Of a DNA stretch of 64,000 nt, positions 25,906 through 39,300 are shown piece after piece. The notes under the pieces are model-generated. The model had not been told where the DNA came from. It worked only from the letters and a program-made list of their open reading frames with translations, and did not search any database. The DNA is from Bigelowiella natans CCMP2755 (lineage: Eukaryota > Cercozoa > Chlorarachniophyceae): contig ADNK01002630.1 in the NCBI GenBank assembly GCA_000320545.1, positions 1 through 64,000 of the forward strand, in the 5' to 3' direction. The position numbers were made by a program, and so were the translations under genes. Each line of letters opens with the position of its first letter. The stretch's first letter is position 1.

Positions 25906-28900
25906 ATATGGCGTTTTTTATTTATATTACCGATGATTTTGCTGTGTTTTTCTCCTGCTCGATTGCAAGTGCCGTTGCATTCTTAATCTCCCTCTCCACT
26001 GCTGCAATGACCCGGCCAAACCCTTCCTTGGCACGAGGGGCGAGGTCAGACACCAACGCGGCATGGATCGCCCGGAAAGTCGTCGAGTCTCTGAAAAGTT
26101 GAGAACAATTAGGAGGAAGAAGGACGAAGATAAGGGCGATTCAAACGGCAGCGAAGGCGATGTGGAATGCCAAGGAATCAAGCATGCCTGCCCATGTCGG
26201 GGCGACGACTCACCTGAATGGCACCAGCTCTGGCATCAAATCGTCGAAGGTAAACCGGACAAGGCCCTCGCTCTTTCTCGCCCACTCAACAAGCCACTTG
26301 GCGTCAGTGAGAGGGGCGGATCGAAGCGCAGTGTGAAGCAGCTTTTGCCCGGCGATCCGTGCGGTGGCGTCATCGTGGCCCTCTTCGGATGACAACTCGC
26401 TCGCGACGTTTTTCACGCATTTCAGCACGTACCTGTCGTAGGAGGCCGATACGCGAATACACACACACACACAAACAGAGAGATAGAGAAAGATAAAGAG
26501 AGAGTCCAATCACTTTCACAGAAACTCTATAGATCATTCAACGCAGAAGCACAATCACGACAACATCGACGAGCTAAGCAAATCGCACGTTCGCAGAGAA
26601 GGCGCCATGCCCGAGGCGCCGCATTGGCAGATGATCGAATCCAGCTGCTCCGATAGAGCGAGAAGGTCCGCAGGAATGCTTTCCTTATCAGCGCTGCCGA
26701 CATGCGCGACAAGAGCGGATGCGAAGAACTTGACAATGTGCCGCAGCTTCGCAATAGCCAAAAGCACACTATCCGGCGACTTAAACTGCTTCTTCACGTC
26801 CAGAGAGAGCGCTCCGGCGATTTCTTTCGCGGACGTCTTCGCCAACGCGAGGGCCCCGGAGAGCGAGGAGGGAGGGGGCGCGCCAGCGACCTTTTTGACG
26901 TCCTCCGCCCCGCCTCCTTCCGCGAGCAGGCTCTCGTGCATGGAAGCAAAGTTGACCGAGAACAGGTTTCCGATGGCCTTGGCCTTCTTCACGGAGCCCT
27001 GGAGGCACTTTAAGATCTGCGCGCGCGCGGTCTTCCGAAAGGCGGGGTTGGCCAGCTCGTGGAGGGCCGTCAGGAGGCACACCCGCGCGGCGTGGCTTGA
27101 GACGATATCGATGGAGGAGCGCTGAATGCGCTGCCCCGCCAGCGCCTTGAGGAAGTCGCGCAGGAGGTCCTTGTCCTTCATCATGACCCCGCCATCTCCC
27201 AAGCAAAGCTCGAAGATGTAGTACTCCATAAACCGCAGCGCCGAGTCTTTGAGCTGCTGCTCGGTCGCAACTGATTGCTGCCTCACCGTGAATTCCTGGT
27301 CCGGAACGAGCGTCTTGGAGCTCAGTTTTTCGCCGGTGACCGGCGAGATGTCGCTGTCCTTGAGGTAGTCCTCAATCGCCGTGCGCTCGTAAGTCTTCCC
27401 GTCTCCCTGAAGCACCACGGGCTCTTTGATTTCCTCCAGCGTAATCGGGCAGCGGAAATCGTACTCGACCAGTTTTCCCCGGAGCTTTGAGAACATGTCG
27501 ATGACCGCTTTGAGCGCCTTGGAGGTCCGCAATTCGCGGGTGGCCACGGTGGCCAGGGTCGCGAGCGTGTGCTTCGGCGCTACGCGCAACGGCACTGCCA
27601 CGTCGCGCAGGAACGTAAACATAAATGTGAGCTTTGTGAGCTTTTGGCGAACGGCGGCGGAGGCCTTCTGCGCCTGGTCTTTCTCCGCAGCTTCCAGCAT
27701 CGCCGAGGCCGTCGTCTGCGCAGCCTTGAACATTCGAATCCATTGCCCGTACTGCGCGATCTCCGTCCAGTTTTTCCGGGACTCCGCCAGGGTATCGAGG
27801 GCGATGCTCAGCACCTATATGCGGCGATAATGTGGATTAGTTAGAAAACAGCCGAGCTGCCCAGGCTCGAGACGTACACGTTATTATTACACTGCGGCGA
27901 AGGGATAAACGCGACTAAGAAAACGAATAATCCAACGGCAACAACCATCATCAAAAACATGCATCTAAAAGCCAACACACGCAGTATTGTTATGAAACAC
28001 ACCTCTAGGTCGAGAGCCGGGCCAGCCTGCTTTGCCTCGTCAATGTGCTTTAGAACGGCGGCCTTGCACAGAGGCACCGCGTTGATGAGCCCCATGTAAG
28101 AAACCACCATCGCCTCGCACCTCCAGAACAAAGCGTGGATCTCGGCGAACTTCGTCATGTTTTCGCCTCCGTTTTCCAGCCGCAATATCGTCCAGAGAAG
28201 CTGGGCTTGGTCTTCTCTACTGAGAGACTGGCTCGCGCGGCACCGCATGCATGCAAAGTCGTGCACATAGCGCCGAAGCAGCTTTTCCGGGATGCTGCCG
28301 TCCAGGCCTTGCTGGAACTGCATTCGCTTGACCTGGGCGTCGAGGGCTGCGACATCTTTCCCCTCGCCGGTCCGCGCCGTGGAGGCACGGAAGCTGTCAA
28401 TGGCGTTGTGCACAAAGAACGAGAATGGGAACTTCGACTCGAAGGAGGAGCCGAGCCCGTCCGAAGTTACTTCCACCTTTCCGCCCCGCGAGAGGGGCTG
28501 CTGCGCGCTAGAGGCAAATGCGTCCGCGAAGGATCGTCGGTAGAGGTAAAACCAGAGGCTCCGAACCTCTTCGTCGTTCAGAAGCTTGAGTCCATCGTTC
28601 CGGTCGGCGTGGGAGAGGAGTTGTGCAAACCCAGCCGCGAGAGTGTCGCGGATCTGCCGGTGCAATGCTGCCTGGAATGACCTCTCCACGGAGCCGCTCG
28701 TTGCAGCAGCCATCACATCGAGCTTCAGGTTGGACTGGGAGATTAGTCTCTTGACGGTATCCTCGAGCGCCGCTACCAGGTCGGTGTCATCTTGGAGAAG
28801 CTTCATCAGCATTCGTATTTGGCCTTGGACGTCAGTCACGGTGCGGGATTTTTGGTATGCCATGCGCCCCAGAGCGAGGCGGAAAGTGTTCAGAAGGGCG

Positions 28901-28927
28901 CTCGACACCTGTTTCGAATATACGAGG

Positions 28928-28964
<37 letters not shown>

Positions 28965-31900
28965 TGCACACGTGTGTATTCACACGTATGTGTGTGTGCG
29001 AGTTTGTGCGTGTATGTGTACAATATAATTACTCCATATTCATATTATATCGATTTATATGAATATCTGTGTCGCGCATCATGATCTCCTAAGCAGCATT
29101 GCTAGCAGATGTCAAAAAAAGCGCAAATATTTACAGTAGCAGCATTCACAACATCTTCTTCGTCACTGCAAGGGTTTTCGCCACGGCCATCATCACCATC
29201 GTTATTGCTCACACAGTACTTACGTCGAGTGTGCCGATGATTTCTTCCATGGAGAGGTTGGTACGAAGCATGGCTTGGAGATCTGGAAGACCGGTGTCAC
29301 CTGACGCATCGAGGTCATCAATGAAGGCCTGGCGCCATACGTTCGAGTAATCGAGCTGGAATTGTACGTCGCCTCGCTGGAGGTGAATTAAAACGATCAC
29401 ATGCACGCCGCGAGGGCTATCTGCAAGATCCTCCTCCCCAGCGTCTTGGTCTTTACTTTTCTTCTTATCTCCTGGCCCCATCATCATCGGCGTTTTTTTC
29501 TTCATCGAGGACGCATCGTCCTTCCCCATCATGCCGCTCATCTTTGACCGCCCGTCAGTCGCGCCCCCCCCTGCTTTACGAGCACCGGCAGACGGTTCGG
29601 CTGCAGTGGCAGGGCGTCTGCTCGCAATATCTCGGAATTTCTCCGAGGTTGCAAAGCGGTCGCGCTCCCTCTCCAGGATGTACTTTGAGTGCTCAATGCG
29701 ACGCAGGCTTGCCGCCTGAGGGTCACATTGGAGGAGGAAGACGTCGCCGTCCTTGCACTCCCCGAAAAACGAGGATACGGCGCTCCGAAGGTCGCGCTCG
29801 CTGGATAGCTCGTGGAGGTTGATGGTGGTGATGCTCGTCCACTTCGTCTTCGCAGCTACCAAATCTGCTGCGCTCTCCCCGAACGGCGTGAAGGTGAGAA
29901 GCTCTACACGCGAGCCAACCTTGGCACTGGCTGCTGTTTTGCTAGGCTTAGATGACTTTTCTTCCTTTTCATCGGTCTTTGTATCTGCGCCATTTTCTTC
30001 CGATTTCGGATTCGCTGGCTTCGTCGTTGCGTGAGCCGACTCCTCCTCATCTGCCCAGACGTCGATCATCCGCTGCGAGAAGGTGACGAGATCGGCATGC
30101 GACTGCTGCGAGAAGTACACCTCGCCGACATCGACGCCGAACTTCGACTTGAGCGCCTGCTGGCGCTCGCTGATATCCATCACGCGGCAAACGCTCTCCG
30201 GAGTCGCGGTCCACAACAGCCGCCGGATGCATTCATGCAGTGCGGCTGCCGACGAAGCAGACGCACCCTCAGCACCCGCAGCGGCGGAGGCAGCACTAGC
30301 TTCCGCAGATTTGGCGCTGAGAAAACTGGCTGGCAGGCTCTGAATCAATGATGCGAGCATGTCTATGTGATATCCGGTAAAGCAAGCCCGCAGTTCCGAC
30401 ACGCTGGCGCGCGAGTCCTCCCCACACGCGAAGATCCTTGCGAACAGCTGGAGGCTCTCCAGAAGCTGGCACTGCTCCGCATCGAGGAGGTCCTTCCTCT
30501 CCAGGACCTGCTTCTCGAAACGGTTGAGCAACGGCGGCGCGAGCCGGTTGTACGCGTCGATTTTCTCCACGACGACGATGATGCGGAACCGAGGGTCGAT
30601 CTCGCAGAGCCTATTGCTGGTCCCAAACGCGATGCGAACGTACAGCTTGTTCCCAAACTCGGTGTAGTGCTGATTCAGGAGGTCATAAAGCGACTCGTAC
30701 AGAGCTTCGCAGTGAACGAGGACGACCGTGCGCCCCTGCGCCATGCAGAGCTTCACCTGTTGGAGAGCCTGCATGATCTGCAAGTCGTTTTGGTCCGCGG
30801 GGAAATCGGAGCCGTATATCACCTCGGTCGTTGCGTGGTCCAGCAGCCGCGTGGCGCCGAAGAGAAGGCGAAGCGCGGCGCCATTCTTGGTGAGAAGCAT
30901 CAGCTGGCGGCTCTCCTTGGAGTTGATATTCGCCGAGACAAGCTGCACCACGCCCTTGCGCTTGGCATCTTTTATCGGCAGGCCGATGGCTCGAAAGAAG
31001 ACCTCAAGAACGTCCGCCATCGCCTCGGGCTTGCCGCCGAAGTTGCGTTGAACGGCGTCAACGAGCACGTCGCCGTCGAGGTTTCTTCCCTTCTGCTCCC
31101 GCAGCACGAGGTTGATGTGCTTCACGGTGGAATAGAACTCGCGGAGTCCCCAGAAGTCTCGCTGCTTCTGCGTGCGGTAGACTTCGTCGTAGGCCCGCGC
31201 AATCGAGCGGAGGAAGCCGTCGAGCTGCACGTTCTGCACCATGCCCTGCGCCGTTTTGGACAGGTCCTCGACGCCCGGGGCGGCGCGGAAGAGGTGCACG
31301 GCTCGGTTCATCTTCGCTGGGTCCAGCGCCCAGTTTGAGATCCCGACGAGGCTGTAGTCGCCACCCTCGTCGAGGACTTTGTGCAGCACTTTGAGGGGGA
31401 GGTGCGGCGACTGCTCCGCCAGCCCGACCTCGTCGAGCAGCACGATGACGATAGAGTTGGGGCTTTGCTGCTTGTACTTATGCGCCTTCATAAACGCCTG
31501 CTCGATGCCGGCCGAGGTAGACAGCGGCGAGCATTGGTAGGAGAACAAGGAGACCGACGGAAAATGACGGAAGAACTCGCTCTCGGAGGCCTCCCCGTTC
31601 ATGTTGGACATGATCAGCTTCATCGCCAGGCTCTTCGAAGTTCCCGGTTTCCCGACGACGAATATCGGGATTTGGTTCAAAATGGAGACCATGATCATGA
31701 AGAGGTTCTCCAGCAGCGCGTCGTTGAGCGCGATGCCGGGCCCGAGGTGCACGTGGCGCACGAACGACCGCATCACCTCATCGACGGTCTTGCCGAAGAC
31801 GCGCGCGTTGAGATCCAGCCACGTGCAGCGCGGACCGTACTTGGGCACGCGGCGCATGTTCCAAAAGCCAATGCTGACGTACCCAATCGGCTCCTGGAGC

Positions 31901-33304
31901 TTCAAGTAAACCTCCTGCAGCTTCGCGCCGTAGCCCTTGCGATCCCGCTGGCCGAGCCGGGCGTAGTAGCAATAGGCGAGGGACATGAGCATCGCGCGGC
32001 GTACGTGATCCCTGGTGCGCTCTTCGACGTTGAAGAAGTCCGCGGTGGTCCACGGCACCGCGGCCTTCGCGCCGACGCTCTTCGCGAAGAACTCTCCGAA
32101 CCAGCGGAAGATCTTTACGCACCGAGCCACGTCGCGGAGGGATACGACGGAGCGCTCGCCGTCATACGACGCCCGCACGTACTCTTGCGAGGCGCAGATG
32201 AGCTGGGCGAATACCTCGACGAAGTCGCCGAAAGTCCCGTCGCCTTGTTCCATCTCCTCCATCAGTTTTTTCATGTCTTCCTCGGATATCTGCTCTGCTC
32301 CGCCGCCGCCGCCCGCGCCCGCCTGCTTGTCCTTGGACGGGTCTTTCACGATTCCTTGCGACCCGATCTTGATCTGGCGGCTTTGGTCATAGCTCAACTT
32401 CTCGCCTTTGCCGCCGGTCATGATAGAGGAGGGATTGACCTTTGTGGGGGGGGGGGGGGGGGGGGAAAGAAATTTATGCAGAGGAAACAGAAAAGAGGTT
32501 TTATTATTCGACTGGCACCGATGTCACAGTCTAATCAAAACCGAGAAGTCTCCTCCAAATGCTTCCGCAAAACACATCATGATAGGCATAACAGCATTGC
32601 ACGATCAGACGCATCAGGAGTGGTCATTTCCGGGCATCTTGCCGGCTTCTCAGCCCGACGTATACGCACCTTGTTGTCCGTGTCGCCATCGTCGAAGCGA
32701 ACCGCGTAAGTTCCGTCGGCGTTCAGCGCGGAGATCCTCCCATAGTAAAAATTGCCTTTTTTGTTACGGTACTTTGCCTTGACCTTCTGCCCGATGCGGA
32801 AAGTGCCCCCGCTGGCCATGGTTTTTCGCATCATTGCGCGGTACTTGTCGAGGCGGTCATTCCCGTCTTTCCCGTCCGCGGGAGGGACAGCGGAGGCGTC
32901 CGCCCCCACGCCGCCGTCCGGCGTATGGCCGGCTCCTTTCTTCTCGTCGTCAGCCGCTGCGTGCTTTTGCTCGTGAAGGTAAATCCCAAGCTGCCGCTTC
33001 AGCATAGCGCGGATGTAGATCTCCTCGGTCTCGGGCGGGAGAGCGCCGAAGTCGTAGACGTGGTCTACCATTGACTCAGGAAGGGGGTGCACGCGGTACA
33101 CGAGGTTTTTGAGAGGATCGCGAATGCCTGTGCCGACGTTCTCCCCCGCGTCGCTTGTGTACTGGTCAAAGGCGAGGCCGTGCATGGCCTCTTGCTCTGC
33201 AGCGGCCTTGCTCTTGAGTCGGTACGGGTTGCACGCGCAAATAACCTGTACGTTCGTTGTTGCTTAAGTTTAGTCCGTGTCACAGTCACTTTTGAACGAT
33301 ACAG

Positions 33305-33341
<37 letters not shown>

Positions 33342-36300
33342 GCTTACACATTGTCCGGTGTGATACACGTGTATGTTGAAATCAAAGTTAAGAAAATAAT
33401 GTTATGGCGAGAATTCTTAGTAACGAGCGATTTTGTATCGTGTATAGATTGATGGGGGGACGGCGAACTCTCAAATGCACAACCCACAGGTCAAACAAAC
33501 GCCCCAACTCGCGCCAGTGGTTCCCTCGCTCTCGAGAGGGAGGCAACAACTCACCTTGAGATTTTCCGGAAGAAACTCGCCCTGCATCGAGCCGTCGCAG
33601 ACGATTTCCTTGAACAGGCCCATGCAGTTGCAGGTATTGACTTCGTCCAGGAAGACGACGATGCGCTCCTCCCTCGTCATGTAGCTCGCCTCTATGATCG
33701 CCCTCCGCATCCACTTGACCACGTCCTCCGCCTCCATCCCGCCGTGGATGTTGAGCGTGCGCAGGGGGAGGCGCAGAATGCCGCAGAGCTGCCGCACGAG
33801 CGAGCTCTTGCCGCAGCCCGTCTCCCCCATGATCATGATGGGAAGGCCGTTTTTGAGGCGGAGCTGGATGGCCAGCATCTTGAGCAGGTTGTCGATGGTG
33901 ACGACGTAGGTGGGGTCGGGCTTGTTCCGCCCCACCGAGTTGCGGAGCTGGTAGCCCTCGAGCTTGCGGAGGATGGCCATTCCCTCCTCGGAGGACATGT
34001 CGCGCCAGTCGCGGTCCAGGGACGTCTCCAATTTCCCGCCCAGCGACATCTGCTGCTTGAGGTTTTCGAGGAGGCCGCGCTCGATGAACTTGCGCACGAA
34101 GTTCTTGTTGAGCGCCAGGATGGAGAGGGCGTCTACTCCTCCGTGGCCTTCCACGCTTGGGAACCACAGGCAGATGGGGTGGTCCGTCTCGTCCCATTTG
34201 GTCATGTTCTCGAAGCGCGAGGCCATCAAATCTGGGTTACCGTTTTTGCTCTCAGCGTCGCCTTTCTCGTCCTCCGCGGCGGAGTCGGCGGGCCCTTTCA
34301 CCTTGCCCTTCTTCAGTTTTTTCCGCCCGACAGCCCCGTATTGCCATTCCCGGGGGACGGCGCGCATGGAGAAGTCTTTCGAGGTGGCAATTAGCATATC
34401 GGCCATTGCGTTGCGAAGGCCGTGGAGACCTTCCAAAAACTCGTAGACGTGCGGTTGCGTGAGCGAATAGCCGAACTCGGGGTCCATGCCGAAGAAGGCG
34501 TCCTTCATGTAACGCACGAAGTTGTTGAAGATCGAGAAGGACGGCGCGTCGTTGGGCTGAGTCTTGTTCTCGGTGAAGCTTCTCAGGAGCTCGAAGGCCT
34601 CAGCAGGCTCGATCGCGCCGCATGTGCGCGGGTTCCAAAGCTTGTCTTGCTCCCAAGTCGCGGATTTGATGAACTTCCGCTCTCGGAAGGCCTTCAGAAA
34701 GCTCGCGACGTAGTTTAAAGGTTCCATGGAGTCGTACTGATGCAGCTTAAGCTTCGTGCACTCTTGGTCGGTGAACGTGACTGTGCGCTGCTCGAAGGTC
34801 TCCACCCCTACCGCAAGCCGCCTTTCCGGTAGCAGCGCGCAGACTTGCAAGGCGTTGGCGGTCCTGTTCCCAGAGCTGTTTGGGATCTCCACGAAGAACG
34901 TGTCCTTCGTCCGGCGCGCATACACCGCGCATGTCGCCGGGTCCTTGAGCACGCCGACGATGAGGAGCTCGAAGAGGCACGTATTCGCGTCCGCGGGAAT
35001 CACATGGCCGACGTCGAGATGGATAGCGTTGCTTTCTCCTCGGGCATGTCCGAAGCGGGAGAGCCGCCGCACTAACGTGCCGGCCGTCGAGCTCTCGTGG
35101 TAAGGGACGCGGCGGTATTTTAGCCCCTTCTCCTCGCGCTGGCGGTCGGCCACGCTTCGTAGGATATAGCCGGTTTTGCCGCCGCCGTTAATGTTGGAGG
35201 AGATGGCCACCGTCTCGCCGTTGTGCTGCTTCGCTGCCTCGGCGACTGCAGTGCGCAGGGATTTCCGATCCAGCGCGCCGAGGGGAGTCGCGTGCGCAGA
35301 GAGGGAGTTGAGGATGACCTGCCGCGGTTTCCCCGAGACGAACAGCAGCGAGGCGGAATCGCGGGTCCGATAGCGGGCCAGCATCTCGCGGAGCCTCGCC
35401 AGCACCGAGACCTGCATTGCGTAGTCGAGCTTGTGCACGTCGGCGAGGCAAAACACGCACCGGCCTAGTCCGTGGGATTTGGCGGCCAGGAACCTGTACA
35501 GGATGAGCTCGACGTCCTCGAGGCTAGTGCCTTTCGTGCAGAACAGGATCTCTCCTGGCTCGGGCAGTCGCCCTCTGCGGACGTAAACTGAGAGCACGAG
35601 GTCCAGAACAGCGCTGGGAGACTCCGCACAGGACACCCACATCGGCAGGGTTTGCTTCTTCCCTGCTCCCACGCCCTGCATACGCTCGTCTTGCGAGAGA
35701 TGCAGCATATCCGTCTTGTTGCGGGAGTCTGCGCCTGGCATCGGAACTCTCCGGAACGTGACGGCTGATTTCGACGCCGAGGCGGCGCCTTCCTTCGCGT
35801 CCTTTGCCTTCTCCTCCTCGCTCGGGGCCATAATCCATCGGAGGATCTTCCCCACGGCCTCGAGCTGGTACCTATTCGTTTTCGTCCCCATTGCGTTGTC
35901 GCCGTCTTTGATCTCGGACGTGCGCGAGCGCAGCTCGCGACGCCAGACGGTGTGCATGGCGCGCACCCGCTCAACGTCAACGCGCGAAGAGAGCAGGTGC
36001 AGTAGAGCGCAGAACTCTTGGATGGCCTCGTACGATGACCGCCCGGTGCTGCCGGAGCGCGAGCGGACGCGCTTGCGCTCTTTCTTCAGGCCGAGGGACT
36101 CGATGAGCGCGGTCGTCTCGGCCGGGCGAGGCGCACCGCACATCACGCAGCGCTTTTGGAACGTCTTGTTTTTGAACCGACACGAGGAGCACCGCCAGTG
36201 ATCCATGATCGCCGCAGCCGCCTTCTTGTCGGCCTCCTGCTTTCGCTCGATCGACGATGGGGATCTCTCTAGATCGGGCGGGGCACTGCCATCGGCCGCG

Positions 36301-39300
36301 TTGTCGTCCCCCTTCCGTTGCGCTTTGTTTACACTTGAGGACTCATCGGACTCAAGACCTGGGGGCTTCTCCATTTCTTCAATTAGCCGCTTTTCCTCGA
36401 GCTCCTCCTCGATGTCGATTTTGGACCGCTTTCGCTCCCCCATGATGTTCTGAATCAAAACCAGAAGCTCGCGCATGCGGAAGTAGTTCAGGTAGTAGTA
36501 CTTCTCGCGCATCTCGCGAACGGTCTCCCTCCACGCTGCGAGCTCGGCGCAGAGTCGCGTGTACTCAGCCTTGAGGTTGCGTAGCCCTTCCTCGTCGGTG
36601 GTGAGGAAGATCCTCTTCGTGTACTGCTGGTTTTGGAAAGCGAAGTGGCCGGATTCGTACAAGGTCACAACTTGCGTTTTGATGTCCACAGCGACTCGCA
36701 GCTGCTCCAAGAACGCGCTCACCTTCGCGCTCATGTCGTGTTCCTTCTGCATCTTCTTCGGGATCTCGGTCATTATGACGCGAGACCTCAAATCCATCAG
36801 AAACTCCTCGCTCTTTGTTTCGATAGCCTTTTCCTCCGGCGCCCTCTTCTTGGCGGAGGCGTTGACAGCGCTGACCTTTTTGTCCCCCCCTCGCAGCTCC
36901 TCGTGCGGCTCGAGGGCGAGCACCGCATCGGGGTTGGGGTCCGACTTGAGCACGATGACGCCCGCGTTGAGGAAGTGGAGAATGTCCTTGCAGGCTCGGA
37001 CCCCTGCAGACTCGGTCTGCTTGGTGATGATGAGCTTGAAGGCCGCGAAGTTTTGCTGCACCGTAGTGAGGTGCGCGACTAGATCTCCGTTTTGGAGGTC
37101 CACCGCACGGAACGTCTCGAAGAACCCGGCCAGTGATGCGTATGGTGGCTTGTTGTACAGGAGCTGCAGCATGGCGGTTCGGACCGTCGCCAGACTCCCC
37201 GTCGCGTTGATCACATTGGCCTCTGCACCCGAGTCGAGGATGAAGGAGCGGTATTGGTTAAATTGACCTTGATGCTTCTGCATTAAGATCCACTTCACCA
37301 TGTCTTCGCTCGCAGGCTCTGCGAGTATGCGCAAGAACTCGCACTGCGCCGCGGTCAAATCGGAGCCGAGGTCCTTCTTGATCGGGGCGAGGAGAGACGA
37401 CAGCGAGTTCAGAGTGAGGGTGCTCCACTGCTTCTGCAGCGTGGCGGACAGCTCGAGCAGCTTCGCGTACACGTGGTCCTTCGACTCGTCTGTCTCAAAC
37501 AGAGACCCGAAATCATACTTGCGAAGTTTCAGGATGGCGGGCAGGGTGATCTTGAGTTCGGAGAGCACCGCAAAGTCCTCGAGCTGTACCAGCGCCTTCT
37601 CGTGCCAGCTGCTCTCGCCCTCCCCGCCCTTGCCTTCCGCGCCGCCGGCGCCGCTGCTTTTCTTGCTCTCCACGGCGTCTCCTTCCCCGCTCGCGCTCAA
37701 GACCATCAGCTCGGCGACGGAGTCTTCCATAGTGTTGACTTTGCCAAACGTTTCGATGAGAAGAGGCACGGACGCCTCCCCCCGTTTGACGCTGTCGAGA
37801 AGGGACTTCCAGCGCTTTTTGATGGCGGGAACGAGACGATCCATCACGCTTTTGTGAGAGAGCGGATGCTCTTTCATTAGGTTTTCATGGTCTAGTCGCG
37901 CGATCTGATCAGCAGCCGAACCGGCCCCCTTGCCGTCCTCCTTTTTGCCGTCGCCCCCCGCAGCAGCAGGTGCGACGAGGGGGAAGACAGAGGGCTTGGG
38001 GATGGTAGACGCGGACATTCCTATCGACGTGAGAATCACCTCCTTGCCTACCTCTCGCCACATATTCAGGAAAATGAGAGATCGATGCGCCGCGTAGAGC
38101 CAGGCGATGTTAGCGAGGTGCTCGCTCGGCATCATCTTTGGGAGCAGGGAGAGCACAGAATTCACGGCGAACTTGTTGTACCCCTCGTTGAGCTTTTTGA
38201 GCTCCTCTGGCAGCTTCCCGACGATAATCGGGACGCCGCAGTCGCAGAACTGGCGCAGGTACACGTTGATCTGGCCGAGCGCCGTGTCAAATTTCCTCAC
38301 GACTGCAAGCCATCCATTCACGACGTCCTCGGTTACTCCGCTGAGCCCTAGAAGCTCGAAGAGCTTGAGCGCATTGTCCTGATTTCGCTCGACGCTCATG
38401 AGATCTCCCAGATTCATGGTGCCTTTATCAGGCGCCAGCTGTTTGGCGGCGGACCCCATGACCGACTTCACGTGCGCTAGCACCTTGTTGAACGCTGTGT
38501 GACTCATCTTCGCGTCGCCGCTGCCATCGAGCCCGCGGGTGGTAAAGATTTCCAGCCAGAGCGCGGATGAATCTAAAATGCGGCCGAGGGAAGGCGTGCT
38601 GCCGCCCGCGCCGAGGGTGAGCGCATGGAAGAATTGGTGGCTGAGCGGCGAGTCTACTGGCAGCTTGTTTAGCGTCGCCACTGCAAATTGGATCTCATCT
38701 ACGTTCCGCCTCTCGGCCATTGCGCCGAGTAGCTTCGAGCCGACGTTTATCAACTCCCGCGCCAGGGCGGGGGCATACTTAAACGCGCCGCCATTCCGGA
38801 TGCCGAGGCCGCATAAGGTTCTAACGACATCTTTGGGAAAGCCCATCATCGGCCGACAGCGCTTCAGCTCAAACAGCAGCGTGTCGGAACTCGCGGCGTG
38901 GTAGACGGAGGCCTTGCAGATCTTGTCAATCAGCTCGCAGTTGCGACTGAGCGCGTCGAGCATCCTGCTGGCCCTCTCCTCGGGCTCGACGTCCTTGAGG
39001 ACGTCTTCGGTGAAGTAGAAGCTTCTCTTCACGCTCACCACCTTCTTCAGGAAGGGCTTGGCTTGATTCCCGTGCCGAAACCACTGGTACACCGCCTGCC
39101 CGAGCTTGGTGAATTTCTGTGCCAGAGCGTCGGCCTTCTTCCTCTTGGGGTGATCCAAAGGCAGCTTCTCCTCGCCGCGCCGGAGGCACGCTGGCATCTG
39201 CAGATCGGCGTATCGGCGAATCGACACTCCAAGAACATTTATCAGCGCGTCGCTCAGCTCGGCGTCATGCGCCTCGGCGCAGTGGTTCTCGAAGGCAGCC

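Noticed and set aside
30367-32709. Long plus-strand ORFs opposite the RNF213-like gene
   Set aside because: They are shadows of the coding strand in high-GC exon sequence, rich in Arg, Ala, His and Leu, with no splice context or motif.
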